A stretch of 64,000 bases of DNA from Rheinheimera tangshanensis (GTDB taxonomy: Bacteria > Pseudomonadota > Gammaproteobacteria > Enterobacterales > Alteromonadaceae), in contig NZ_BMLH01000009.1 of the NCBI RefSeq assembly GCF_014645135.1, forward strand, positions 1-64,000, read 5' to 3'. The notes beneath the pieces are model-generated. The model saw only the letters and a program-made list of their open reading frames with translations, did not search any database and was not told the origin of the DNA. Each line of letters opens with the position of its first letter. Positions within the stretch are counted from its first letter, which is position 1. This document shows, in pieces, positions 1 through 8,595 of the stretch. Both the position numbers and the translations under genes were made by a program.

Positions 1-81
1 CGAACACCATGAATGTTCTCACTTACTTAATTTTTTGTATCACCTCTATGATTTTACTCATATTTTTGTGGGGATACCTCA
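1..81. other. Left edge, no assignable gene
   Basis: One forward frame is open from base 3 to a stop at 99-101 and contains an ATG at 9 followed by a hydrophobic stretch of about 20 residues. It runs straight into the palindrome at 82-124. It is too short and unsupported to call a gene and could equally be the tail of something left of the window. Confidence 0.3.
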
Positions 82-124
82 GGGTCAGATCACATTGTTA
101 ACTGTTAACAATGTGATCTGACCC
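82..124. repeat. Near-perfect 43-bp palindrome (REP-like)
   Basis: Two 21-nt arms (starting GGGTCAGATCACATTG) pair perfectly around a single central T. The GGGTCAGATCACA signature resembles palindromes I associate with REP elements mobilised by Y1 (IS200-like) transposases in gammaproteobacteria. It lies just downstream of the leftward DUF218 gene and could also act as its transcription terminator. The structure is read directly; the family link is from memory. Confidence 0.7.
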
Positions 125-133
125 CAATTTTAT

Positions 134-838
134 TTATTGATACCAGTCAGTCCAGTCTTTTGTTAATGAATACACCTGCAAACTGGCCGTCTCCGCTGCT
201 AGCTTCGAAAACAAATCATAGTTTGATAAATTCACCGTCAATAAGCAGTTCCAACCACAATTGACTGGTCTGAAGGTCGCACTGGAAGCGGCATACACCT
301 GCGCATTCAGTTGATGCATTTGTGATAATTTTTTCACCCGAAGCGCATGATAGTCACTGCTGATAAACAGATAGTTTTTGGTTTTATCCAGCTTTTGCTC
401 TAAAGAGCCAAACTCGTGATAGGTGGTTGGCCCACCATCAAAACACTGGATAGCCGCATATTCGGTTTTTTGTTTCAATAGCGCTTCGTAAGGCCCACAG
501 TACAAGGTCGTCATATAGACATTCACAGGCCGCTGCTGTGCATTAATCATCAAAGCCAACTGGTTAATTCGATTGCTGGCACAATCAGGCAGACTATGTT
601 CATTGCCACCACAACCCAACAATACATAATCACCGGCAAAATTAGCAGGTAGCTCGGCAGTACTGATTTGCGTGTTGTACCAGTCACGCACCTGATTAGC
701 CAGCAATGTATTGCCCGTTAAATAAAACCAAATCAGCAGCAACCATAAGCCTTTACGGCGGTAGTACAGGCAGGCGAAAAAAAACAACCAGAGAAATAGA
801 TTCTGTGGGTATAAAAAGGGTTCTAAAAAATCTTTCAC
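134..838 (-). CDS. ElyC/YdcF-like DUF218 membrane-anchored protein
   Basis: Two N-terminal hydrophobic segments (roughly residues 8-25 and 30-47) are followed by a periplasmic domain. That domain has DUF218 hallmarks: a DYVLLGCGGN strand-loop, SNRINQLALM, and near the C terminus LFISSDYHALRVKKL, matching the family's SAYHxxRA motif. E. coli ElyC of this family affects lipid-carrier-linked envelope assembly including ECA, which suits its position beside wecC, from which it diverges. The frame opens at a GTG at 853, but a GGAAGG stands seven bases before a second GTG at 838, so that start is preferred. Its ligand is unknown. Confidence 0.7.
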   Translation of the reverse strand: MKDFLEPFLYPQNLFLWLFFFACLYYRRKGLWLLLIWFYLTGNTLLANQVRDWYNTQISTAELPANFAGDYVLLGCGGNEHSLPDCASNRINQLALMINAQQRPVNVYMTTLYCGPYEALLKQKTEYAAIQCFDGGPTTYHEFGSLEQKLDKTKNYLFISSDYHALRVKKLSQMHQLNAQVYAASSATFRPVNCGWNCLLTVNLSNYDLFSKLAAETASLQVYSLTKDWTDWYQ

Positions 839-1031
839 TATGCTTCCTTCCACTGAACTCTATCAGCAACTGTTAGCCACGATACCACAGAGTCACTAAG
901 CAGCCATTCAGCTAACACTGTTATTTTATTAAAAATTTTCTTCAACAGCAGCTATCTGTCATCTAAGCTTTCTGGCGTGCTGTGATAAGATGTCAGCAAA
1001 GAAATAGCCAACAAGGTTAATGGAGTTCGTT

Positions 1032-2264
1032 ATGTTTAAAACGGTATCAGTGATTGGTTTAGGGTATATAGGCCTGCCGACGGCCGCTATGTTGGCATCA
1101 CGCAAATTGCGCGTGATTGGTATAGACGTGAATCAACACGCAGTCGATACCATCAATCAGGGTAAAATTCATATTGTCGAACCTGAACTGGATATGCTGG
1201 TGCATGCCGCGGTGACAGGCGGTTATTTATCAGCTCAAACCAGCCCTGTAGCTGCTGACGCCTTTATGATCGCGGTGCCTACGCCCTTTTTTGATGATCT
1301 GTCACCTGATTTAACTTATGTGGAAGCGGCTGTGAAATCTATTGCGCCAGTGCTGACTAAAGGTAATTTAGTGGTACTGGAATCGACCAGTCCGGTCGGT
1401 ACCACAGAAAAAATCTGCCAATGGATCAGTGAAGCCCGTCCTGATTTAACTGTGCCTACTGATTCTTCACAACCTGACATTCATGTGGCTTATTGCCCTG
1501 AGCGTGTGCTGCCGGGTCGCGTTGTGTACGAGTTGATTGCCAACGACCGTATTGTGGGTGGTTTAACTCCAGCCTGTTCTGAAAAAGCCAAAGCCTTATA
1601 TCAAACCTTCGTTACAGGTGAATGTTTAGTCTCCGATGCCCGTACCGCAGAGATGTCTAAACTGACGGAGAACGCTTTCCGTGACGTCAATATCGCTTTT
1701 GCCAACGAGTTATCGCTGATATGTGACGAGCTGAAGATTAACGTCTGGGAACTGATCAAAATGGCCAATCGCCACCCTCGCGTAAATATTCTGACGCCAG
1801 GCGCTGGTGTCGGTGGTCACTGTATTGCCGTGGATCCCTGGTTTATCGTGCACTCAGCGCCAGAGCAAGCCAAACTGATCCGTACAGCCCGCGAAGTCAA
1901 CGACTTTAAACCTCAATGGGTACTGCAGAAGATATTATCTACAGTGGCAAACCACGCTCTGCATAAGCCTTCGGTTGCCTGTTTTGGTTTGGCCTTTAAA
2001 CCGGATATCGACGATTTACGTGAAAGCCCGGCATTACATATAGTCAACGATTTAGCAGCCGCTTATCAGGGTAAGATTTATGCCGTTGAGCCGAACGTAG
2101 AAAAAACTAATAAACTGGCGTCCAATGTTGAATTGGTATCTGTGGAACAAGGTTTAAAGGCTGACATCATCGTCATTCTGGTAAACCACAAAGGCTTCGG
2201 CGATTTGGACTTTAGCAAGAACAGCCTGATTAACGTGGTCGGCCCACTGCGCTCAGCACACTAA
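1032..2264 (+). CDS. wecC: UDP-N-acetyl-D-mannosamine dehydrogenase
   Basis: Oxidises UDP-ManNAc to UDP-ManNAcA, the donor for the second sugar of enterobacterial common antigen-type glycans. The N terminus carries a Rossmann motif (VIGLGYIGLPTA), the middle domain shows TENAFRDVNIAFANEL, and the catalytic cysteine lies in GVGGHCIAVDPW near residue 258. A C-terminal UDP-binding domain (FGLAFKPDIDDLRESP) completes a full-length protein. An ATG at 1020 has poor spacing to a ribosome site; the ATG at 1032 is preceded by GGAG at six bases. It stands alone, followed at once by a strong terminator, while the partner gene wecG lies in the opposite-strand operon. wecB, which makes its substrate, is not in the window. 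Confidence 0.95.
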   Translation: MFKTVSVIGLGYIGLPTAAMLASRKLRVIGIDVNQHAVDTINQGKIHIVEPELDMLVHAAVTGGYLSAQTSPVAADAFMIAVPTPFFDDLSPDLTYVEAAVKSIAPVLTKGNLVVLESTSPVGTTEKICQWISEARPDLTVPTDSSQPDIHVAYCPERVLPGRVVYELIANDRIVGGLTPACSEKAKALYQTFVTGECLVSDARTAEMSKLTENAFRDVNIAFANELSLICDELKINVWELIKMANRHPRVNILTPGAGVGGHCIAVDPWFIVHSAPEQAKLIRTAREVNDFKPQWVLQKILSTVANHALHKPSVACFGLAFKPDIDDLRESPALHIVNDLAAAYQGKIYAVEPNVEKTNKLASNVELVSVEQGLKADIIVILVNHKGFGDLDFSKNSLINVVGPLRSAH

Positions 2265-2282
2265 GCCGATTCGATTGAAACA

Positions 2283-2310
2283 GCCAGTCTGGTATCAGAC
2301 TGGCTTTTTT
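2283..2310 (+). terminator. Rho-independent terminator of wecC
   Basis: A nine-base-pair stem GCCAGTCTG / CAGACTGGC with loop GTAT is followed by six T. It separates wecC from the convergent flippase gene ending at 2309. Confidence 0.9.
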
Positions 2311-3568
2311 ATAACTGTGGCGGCAACACAGTTTTTTGGCGTTTGATTTGCCACAGACAAGTGACCACCAGCATAGAGGTAATAAGCAGATTGCCGGTTA
2401 AAAACAACCAGGCTGTTATCTCTACCGTCAGACTATAGTTAAACCAACAATAGCCTAAAGCTGTTAACACCACGGCTAAAGTCACTAACATAGCCTTGTA
2501 GTGATTCGCTCCCAAGGACGTCAGCAGTACTTCAAAATAAGTTTTTAGCAAGGTGATCCACAAGGTTGCCAGTACCAGATGCAACATCAGCAAATGAGCA
2601 GGGTCCAAAGCTTCGTTAAAGGAGATGTGATACAACCAATCGCCCAGCGGCCACATCAGCAAATAAGGTAAAGACAACACTGGTAAAGTAAACACAAAGA
2701 CTTTGCGGAAAAACTTCAGTTTGTCGGCAAGTTCCGTCAAGCGGCTTAACCGGCTTAAAAATACCTGAGAAAAAATCACCGGCAATAACGTGATCGGCAT
2801 AAACAAAATAAACAACTTTCTGAACTGCCCAAGTGCCAGTAAGGTGCTAAACAAGGCCAGAAAAATAAAAGGAATATTGGTCATAATGATGGCAAACACA
2901 TCATGTAAGGCAAAATGCAATCTATGCCTGATATCCTGCCAGCCAAAGTAACTGGAAAAATTACGTAAATAAGCGCCTATTCCTGTTTTGATCTCAGGCC
3001 AAAGCACGTTCAGCCCCATCAGCACAGGCACCATACTGGCCATCAGCACAGCCTCAAGCATGGCATCCAGTTGTGTCATCACACCGGCAAACAGTAAAGC
3101 CACCACCACCAGTAAACTTAAGGCGCCAACAAATTGAGATTTTACCTCGACAAAGAACTGCTGCCGACCTTTAAGGTAACAAAATATCGCCTGACTAACG
3201 GCCCAAACTAAACCAATCAATAAACTAAGCAGATACAGGTAATAAGGCACAGTGTCGTTGATCCAGTAGTCAATGCCAACGACGCCCAGACACAACACCA
3301 AAAATACGATAAAGCTCAAAACCAGACTGTTAAACAACAAACTGATTTGCTGCTGTTTGGCTGAGTAATGGATCAGGTAAAAACTAACGCCAAAAGCTAT
3401 GGTCGGGAAAAACAGATTTGCCAGCATGTAGACATAACTGAATACACCAAAATCGTTGGCCAGCAGTTGCCGGGCCACCACCAGATTGAGTAACCAGCGT
3501 GACCCAAAGTTCAGGCCATGAGCCAGACTGTTGTTCAACAGCTTGCGGGCAAAATCACTGCGTAACAT
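2309..3568 (-). CDS. Polysaccharide flippase, Wzx/PST family (first copy)
   Basis: A hydrophobic protein of about 419 residues with some 12 predicted membrane helices. It begins with the RSDFARKLLNNSLAHGLNFGSRWLLNLVVARQL region typical in layout of PST/MATE flippases (fold inference; the sequence is diverged). Such proteins flip undecaprenyl-linked sugar units to the periplasmic face. The frame opens upstream at 3610, but the ATG at 3568 has GGAG seven bases before it and overlaps the preceding gene by 14 bases. It is the last gene of the leftward glycan operon. A second flippase lies in the rightward operon, so the two may move different glycans. Confidence 0.75.
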   Translation of the reverse strand: MLRSDFARKLLNNSLAHGLNFGSRWLLNLVVARQLLANDFGVFSYVYMLANLFFPTIAFGVSFYLIHYSAKQQQISLLFNSLVLSFIVFLVLCLGVVGIDYWINDTVPYYLYLLSLLIGLVWAVSQAIFCYLKGRQQFFVEVKSQFVGALSLLVVVALLFAGVMTQLDAMLEAVLMASMVPVLMGLNVLWPEIKTGIGAYLRNFSSYFGWQDIRHRLHFALHDVFAIIMTNIPFIFLALFSTLLALGQFRKLFILFMPITLLPVIFSQVFLSRLSRLTELADKLKFFRKVFVFTLPVLSLPYLLMWPLGDWLYHISFNEALDPAHLLMLHLVLATLWITLLKTYFEVLLTSLGANHYKAMLVTLAVVLTALGYCWFNYSLTVEITAWLFLTGNLLITSMLVVTCLWQIKRQKTVLPPQL

Positions 3569-4859
3569 GAGCAAGCTCCGTCTTTTTAGGTGTAGCTTGA
3601 GACTGCCCATGGATCAAAGCGGCCGCGTTAATAAAACCCCAGACCGGCCACAGCATACCTGAGCTAATCACATGGCCAGCAATACAGGCCACCATCAGCA
3701 ATAACAGATTCAACAGCACCAACGTGGCTGCGAGCTCAGAAGAATAAAGTCTGCACAATTTTAAATTCTGAGCAATAAAACCTATAAAAACCCAGCTGAA
3801 AAACATTAAACCTGCTACACCATAAAAAATATATAAATCAAAAGGATCAGACTCAGCCCAAAATTTCCACAGATGCTCAGACACCCCAATTAAACCTACA
3901 CCGAACAAACGATGCACATCGCTGTAGTAAAAACTAACCAATTGCCAGATTTCGGCTGCATATTTATCGCGCGACGACAGCAGGACGCCCAATAGACCTT
4001 GTTGCTGATAAACATGCTGTAATTTTTCCGCCAGACCTAGCTGACCTAACAACAACGGCGCTTGCCAAATCACCAGAGCCGCAACAACCACTAGCAGTAA
4101 GGTCGCCAGAGCAAGACGGTTCCAGTTTAAACGGATAAACCAGGGCATCAGCGGAATAAACAGCACCAGGATCAGAGTCCCCAGCATACCGGTTTTGGTG
4201 AGCATTAAGCTGGCACACCAGATTGAAGTAGCAGCTACAGCCAGAAAAATCAGCTTGTGCTGTTGCCAGTAGTACTGCAACAACCAGGCGGATAACACCA
4301 GCAATACCACGGAAAGCTCGTTGGCGGCGTTAAAAAATCCTTTGCTGCCTAAATCGACCTGAGATAAATGCTGTTGCGGTAAATAAGAAGTGTAGCCATA
4401 GCCTAAAGCGCCAAAAATAAAATTCACCAGCACAATCAGGTAGTTGACCACAAAAACCTGATGCAGAAATTTCAGTGCAAAGTGTTTATCTAATTGAGAA
4501 ATACTCAACAAATAATAAAACGCAATCAGAGGCGAAATTAGTTTCAGGATCAGCCCAAGGTCTGGGGCTAAGGATCCTCCAAGGTGCAACCAACTGTAAA
4601 AAGCTCCGGGTAATAACAGGATAAAAAGTGCAGGAAAGAGTACAAAGGTTTTACCGCTGCGCCAACTTAATGACACCAGCATCAGAACCAACATCAGCAC
4701 TTTATACAAGGCAGATAAACCAAAACTGCGGCCAAACTGATTTAATAAAAAACCGTTACAGGCGTCAATCAACAGATAACAACTGCACAGCAACAGAATA
4801 AGCTTATCCAGCGCCTGTACCTGCTGAAAATAACTCGAAAGCCGCATTAAAGCCGCCAT
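3555..4859 (-). CDS. O-antigen ligase/polymerase-like (Wzy/WaaL-type) membrane protein
   Basis: About 434 residues with roughly ten to twelve hydrophobic segments and a large periplasmic-type loop between about 265 and 345 (QQQGLLGVLLSSRDKYAAEIWQ, then HRLFGVGLIG). The R-x-x-x-W and FGVG-G pattern in this loop is typical of the O-antigen ligase/polymerase superfamily. In context it would polymerise or ligate the glycan. Start options are ATG at 4859 (overlapping the Wzz-like gene by 13 bases) or ATG at 4847, which forms a TAATG stop-start coupling. Whether it is a polymerase or a ligase cannot be told from sequence. Confidence 0.7.
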   Translation of the reverse strand: MAALMRLSSYFQQVQALDKLILLLCSCYLLIDACNGFLLNQFGRSFGLSALYKVLMLVLMLVSLSWRSGKTFVLFPALFILLLPGAFYSWLHLGGSLAPDLGLILKLISPLIAFYYLLSISQLDKHFALKFLHQVFVVNYLIVLVNFIFGALGYGYTSYLPQQHLSQVDLGSKGFFNAANELSVVLLVLSAWLLQYYWQQHKLIFLAVAATSIWCASLMLTKTGMLGTLILVLFIPLMPWFIRLNWNRLALATLLLVVVAALVIWQAPLLLGQLGLAEKLQHVYQQQGLLGVLLSSRDKYAAEIWQLVSFYYSDVHRLFGVGLIGVSEHLWKFWAESDPFDLYIFYGVAGLMFFSWVFIGFIAQNLKLCRLYSSELAATLVLLNLLLLMVACIAGHVISSGMLWPVWGFINAAALIHGQSQATPKKTELAHVTQ

Positions 4860-5557
4860 AACATCAACAGAATAAAAGCACAGCTAAACCCCAACAGCGC
4901 ACCAAAGACCAACATCAACCATAACGCAGGACGCAGACTAGACTCCGAAGCTTTAGGACTTTGCAGTTGCTTTAATGCAAAAGGTTCAGCCTGTTGAGCA
5001 TACTCCACTTCAAATTGCAGCTGATGTTGCTGCTGTTTTACCAGCTCACTGCTCTTGAGTTGCTGTAAATTCTGTAATTGCTGCTGTTTTTGCTGGAGAA
5101 ACTGCATACGCCAGAGCTTGTCCCACTGCGTGAGCACCGAGGTCAATTCAGCTGCAGCACTTTGCGCTGAGCTGCTGTTCCATTTTAAGGTCACCAGATT
5201 CCCCCGTCTTTTATGTTCAACACTCAATTGCTCTGCATTGGCTGAATGCGATAAAGATTGGAAAAAATCCGCATCTTTTAACAAGACTAAGGCTCTGGAC
5301 ATTTCATCTGCAGAAGCACCGCCTACGTTCGCGGGATTTTTATCTGCCGGATCATCACGTCTGGTTAAACGCTCTGTTTGCCAATCCGTTAAGGTCACCA
5401 CCGCTGTAGCCTGATAACGCTCTGTCGCACTGAGCTGAAACACATACAAAGCAGCTGCACCAAACACTGAAGCCGCGACCAGCAATAACCAAAAACGCTT
5501 AAACAATAAAGCGCTCAGGCTGACAAAATTAGCTTGAGTTACCAAAGTCTGATTCAT
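4847..5557 (-). CDS. Wzz-like chain-length determinant family protein
   Basis: Architecture fits polysaccharide co-polymerases: cytoplasmic N terminus, membrane helix at about 22-42, a periplasmic segment with a long Gln/Leu-rich coiled coil at about 145-195, and a second membrane helix at about 212-234. At 236 residues it is shorter than a typical Wzz (about 325) and has no kinase domain. It overlaps the preceding glycosyltransferase by an ATGA four-base junction and the following Wzy-like gene by 13 bases, so translation is coupled. Its likely role is setting polymer length. Confidence 0.75.
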   Translation of the reverse strand: MNQTLVTQANFVSLSALLFKRFWLLLVAASVFGAAALYVFQLSATERYQATAVVTLTDWQTERLTRRDDPADKNPANVGGASADEMSRALVLLKDADFFQSLSHSANAEQLSVEHKRRGNLVTLKWNSSSAQSAAAELTSVLTQWDKLWRMQFLQQKQQQLQNLQQLKSSELVKQQQHQLQFEVEYAQQAEPFALKQLQSPKASESSLRPALWLMLVFGALLGFSCAFILLMLWRL

Positions 5558-6459
5558 TTTTTCGAAAATAATCCTTTAACGCCTTTGCTCAACAATTGCT
5601 GACGAAACTTAATAGCCCACTGCAGCTTTTGTTTCAGGTAATAGCGGATTTTAGTCGACCATAAACCGTAACGACAGAAAAACAACAAGCGAGGCAAAGA
5701 AAGCTGCTGCTGCTCCATCACCAGCCGATAAAACTGCTGGTTCTGCTTGTTGCGCTCATTCATCAGTGGCAGATGTTTTTCGACAAAATAACTTTGCGCA
5801 GCCAAACGTTTAGGTGAGGTAGTAATACGGCCCAGTTCATGCCCTACATGCACCACGTAAGTTGCTTCAGCCAAACGTAAGGCTTTACCGTATGCTGCTA
5901 CCAGACGGATCCACATGTCATAATCCTGAAACGCCGCAAGAGCTACATCAAAGCCGCCTTGTGCCAGCATACGGCTGCGTTTGACCAGCACCTGATTGGA
6001 TAAACAGTGCACGTCCAACAGCTCATTCAGCCCCACCACAGCAGCATCAGGATACAGCTGTTTACGTATAGTGCCGTAATCCCAAAAATAGCTGGAGCAG
6101 ACAAAGGCATACTGGTCATCATAGGCGTGATACAGGGAACTCAGCCTGTTGGGTAGAAATTCATCGTCATCGTCCAGGCCGGTGACAAACTCACCTTTGG
6201 CTTCGGCTATCGCCAAATTACGTGCCGCACAAGCGCCCTGTCCTTTTTCTTGCCGGAACAAACGTACACGGGGTTCATCGGCATACACCTTGTTTAAGGT
6301 GTCCCAGGTTGCGTCTGTGGAGGCATCATCCACCACCAAAAGTTCAAAATGAGGATAATCCTGCGCCAGCACGGAGCTGATAGCGCGCTGCACCATATCC
6401 ACTCTGTTAAAAGTGGGCATATAGACGCTGATCAAAGGTAAATCGGACTGTTGCTGCAC
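5554..6459 (-). CDS. Glycosyltransferase family 2
   Basis: A GT-A fold transferase of 301 residues. The N terminus ISVYMPTFNR, the nucleotide-binding VVDDAST at about 40, the metal-binding GLDDDDEF at about 94 and QDYDMWIRL at about 170 are all in the order expected of inverting GT2 enzymes. The C terminus is basic and may associate with the membrane. It starts at GTG after AGAGAGAAG. The preceding wecG ends about 30 bases upstream, and the following gene overlaps by four bases. The sugar donor cannot be read from sequence. Confidence 0.9.
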   Translation of the reverse strand: MQQQSDLPLISVYMPTFNRVDMVQRAISSVLAQDYPHFELLVVDDASTDATWDTLNKVYADEPRVRLFRQEKGQGACAARNLAIAEAKGEFVTGLDDDDEFLPNRLSSLYHAYDDQYAFVCSSYFWDYGTIRKQLYPDAAVVGLNELLDVHCLSNQVLVKRSRMLAQGGFDVALAAFQDYDMWIRLVAAYGKALRLAEATYVVHVGHELGRITTSPKRLAAQSYFVEKHLPLMNERNKQNQQFYRLVMEQQQLSLPRLLFFCRYGLWSTKIRYYLKQKLQWAIKFRQQLLSKGVKGLFSKK

Positions 6460-6489
6460 TATGCTTCTCTCTGTTTTTAATCGTTTTTA

Positions 6490-7215
6490 TCAGAGCTTGT
6501 TGGTTACATATAACCAGGCGTAGGTCAGCAGATTCGTCTGACGACCAATACGGGATGGCTGCGATAACAACCGGTAGGCCCACTCTAAATGTAATTTACA
6601 CCACAGAGCCGGAGCCCGTTGCACATGGCCGGTAAATACATCATAGGTACCACCCACGCCCATGTAGTAAGCGTCAGGTAACTGCTTCTGACATTTACCA
6701 ATAAACAACTCCTGCTTGGGTGAGCCCATTGCCACTGTAACGATACGGGCCCCACTTTGCGCAATACGGCGAATCAGCTCGTTTTCATCTTTAAAATAAC
6801 CGTCCTGGGAATCCACTATATTGACACCCATTGCTGTTAGTTTTTCTACAGTTTCAGCCATCACCTGCGGTTTAGCGCCAACCAGAAATACCGGAGTTTT
6901 AGTCACAGCCGCTTTTGCCATCAAGGCCTGCCATAACTCACAACCCGGGATCCGCTCTACTTTACGGCCCAATTTGCGCCGCATCACCTTGACGACCCCC
7001 ATACCATCGGCATAACGAATATCGGCTTTATTCAGAATGGCCATCAGCTCCGGATTTTTACTGGCAGCTATGACTTTCTCCGGGTTCATCGCTATTGCTG
7101 AACCAGAAAAGACAGTACCATCATCCTGAATCACATAATTGACCAGCGCAGCCATGTTGCTGAACGCCATTACCCCAATGCCACCGACCGGTACCACTTC
7201 AGGTTGTATTGCCAT
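6490..7215 (-). CDS. wecG: UDP-N-acetyl-D-mannosaminuronate transferase (WecG/TagA/CpsF family)
   Basis: Transfers ManNAcA from UDP-ManNAcA to undecaprenyl-PP-GlcNAc, giving lipid II of the ECA pathway. Diagnostic stretches include RYADGMGVVKV, FLVGAKPQV, DGYFKDE, TVAMGSPKQELF, YMGVGGTYDVFTGHV, RAPALW and EWAYRLLSQPSRIGRQ, which closely track the E. coli protein over the whole length (241 versus about 246 residues). It lies 22 bases after the GT4 gene in the leftward operon. Together with wecA and wecC it indicates a ManNAcA-containing glycan. Confidence 0.95.
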   Translation of the reverse strand: MAIQPEVVPVGGIGVMAFSNMAALVNYVIQDDGTVFSGSAIAMNPEKVIAASKNPELMAILNKADIRYADGMGVVKVMRRKLGRKVERIPGCELWQALMAKAAVTKTPVFLVGAKPQVMAETVEKLTAMGVNIVDSQDGYFKDENELIRRIAQSGARIVTVAMGSPKQELFIGKCQKQLPDAYYMGVGGTYDVFTGHVQRAPALWCKLHLEWAYRLLSQPSRIGRQTNLLTYAWLYVTNKL

Positions 7216-7237
7216 GCTTGTATTTACCTTTTGTCTA

Positions 7238-8290
7238 TCATCGTTGTTCAGGCGTCAGAGCCTGATACAGTGTTTGTATTTTTGCGGCTACATCGTCCAC
7301 CAGACAGTCTTTTGCGTACTGACGACCTTGCTGCTGCAATGCGGTGTAGTCTGAGTCTGACAAACTTAATAGCTGCTGAATTTTTTGTCGCAACTGCTGC
7401 TGTAAAACCTGCTCATCTGTTTGATCAATGACCCAAAATGAATCTGCCCCCAACTGCTCTGCCGAGCCATCGGTTAAAGTGGCGATCACAGGGGTATAAC
7501 AAGCCATAGCTTCGGTCATCACCAAACCAAAAGATTCATTACGCGACAAGCTTAAAAAACATTTGCTGCGTTGATAAAAGGTTTTAAGCTGCTCAGCACT
7601 CTGACCCGCTTCAAGCTGTAAATTCGGGTAATTTTGAGTTAATTGTTCAAATTGCGTCTGATATGGACCTGCACCTATCACACAAATTTGTTTATCTGTT
7701 AAATCCGGCAACAGGGCTATTAATCTGTCCATGCCTTTATTTTTATCCAGGGCCCCGACATACAAAAGATCAATATCTTTATCAGCCCTGCTTATTTGCA
7801 CTGCATCTGCATAGATCTGAGCTATCCCTGCGGACAGCACGATAGCGTTCGGCTTTGAGGTGTAGGCTTTAGTCTGAAGTTTCTGACTGGTAAAAATCCA
7901 TTGGTCTACAGCCCCACAACACCAGCGATACAGAGCACCAAAAGGCTGATAATGATAAATATCACTGCCATGGCAGGTGACAACAATCTTAACCGAAGGT
8001 TTACGCAAGTATTTATACATCAGCGCCAGCCAAATGGTCGGATAGAAAAAGTGCACGTGAATCACATCAAAGCTTTTAAAGCTGAGAATATAAGACCAAA
8101 AAAACTGCAAGAACAACACCGGGTATTTCAGCAGACGGTTGAGCAGACTGTCGTTATGCCAGCTCATGTAGAAATAAGATAAAGCCTGACGCTTCTTCAG
8201 CGCCAGCATCTGATTTTTAACAAACTGCCCCTGAAAAGGCGCAGAGGGCTTTGGGCCCATATTGGTGATAATCAATACGGCTTTAGTCAC
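7238..8290 (-). CDS. Glycosyltransferase family 4
   Basis: A GT-B enzyme of 350 residues. The N-terminal domain has a GPFQGQFVKNQ-like loop close to PSAPFQGQFV and a VTCHGSDIYHY acceptor motif. The C-terminal domain holds LLYVGALDKNKGMDRLI and the retaining-enzyme nucleotide-sugar site ESFGLVMTEAMACYTPVIAT. It is the first gene of the leftward operon. The GTG start at 8290 has AGGA eight bases upstream. It is probably a cytoplasmic, membrane-associated transferase extending the lipid-linked glycan; the sugar is unknown. Confidence 0.9.
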   Translation of the reverse strand: MTKAVLIITNMGPKPSAPFQGQFVKNQMLALKKRQALSYFYMSWHNDSLLNRLLKYPVLFLQFFWSYILSFKSFDVIHVHFFYPTIWLALMYKYLRKPSVKIVVTCHGSDIYHYQPFGALYRWCCGAVDQWIFTSQKLQTKAYTSKPNAIVLSAGIAQIYADAVQISRADKDIDLLYVGALDKNKGMDRLIALLPDLTDKQICVIGAGPYQTQFEQLTQNYPNLQLEAGQSAEQLKTFYQRSKCFLSLSRNESFGLVMTEAMACYTPVIATLTDGSAEQLGADSFWVIDQTDEQVLQQQLRQKIQQLLSLSDSDYTALQQQGRQYAKDCLVDDVAAKIQTLYQALTPEQR

Positions 8291-8595
8291 AACAAATATC
8301 CTGCTTCAACAACGAGAGTCAAACCTTATAAAAGACCAGAAACAATAACGACTCTTAGATAAATAAGAAATGCCAACATCTTGATTCACAGCATAAAAAT
8401 CAGTCAAAACCTAACTGAGAGACAACAAGTGTGGCATAAATATCAATTAGAGCATTATTTTCAGACAAAGTCGTTATTCCTTTCAATTTTATCTCCCACA
8501 CGCCGTAGTCAGCCCTGATTTCTTCACCTATAATCAGGCCAATTTCGTTTGTGCCCCTTGGTATTAATTCAGGCCAAAAACCCGATGGAAATCAC
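8291..8595. other. Divergent intergenic region between the two glycan operons
   Basis: About 300 AT-rich bases separate the GTG start of the leftward operon and the ATG of wecA. The frame of wecA stays open back to a GTG at 8551, but that has no ribosome site. A TATAAT hexamer sits at 8529-8534. I see no JUMPstart-like ops sequence, palindrome or small gene. Confidence 0.5.
8506..8534 (+). promoter_or_regulatory. Candidate sigma-70 promoter of the wecA operon
   Basis: A perfect TATAAT (8529-8534) is preceded at 17 bases by TAGTCA (8506-8511, four of six matches to TTGACA). This would start transcription about 55 bases before the wecA ATG. It is a pattern match only. Confidence 0.4.

Noticed and set aside
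5055-5414. Cysteine-rich rightward open frame opposite the Wzz-like gene
   Set aside because: It is the shadow of glutamine codons in the coiled coil; no ribosome site.
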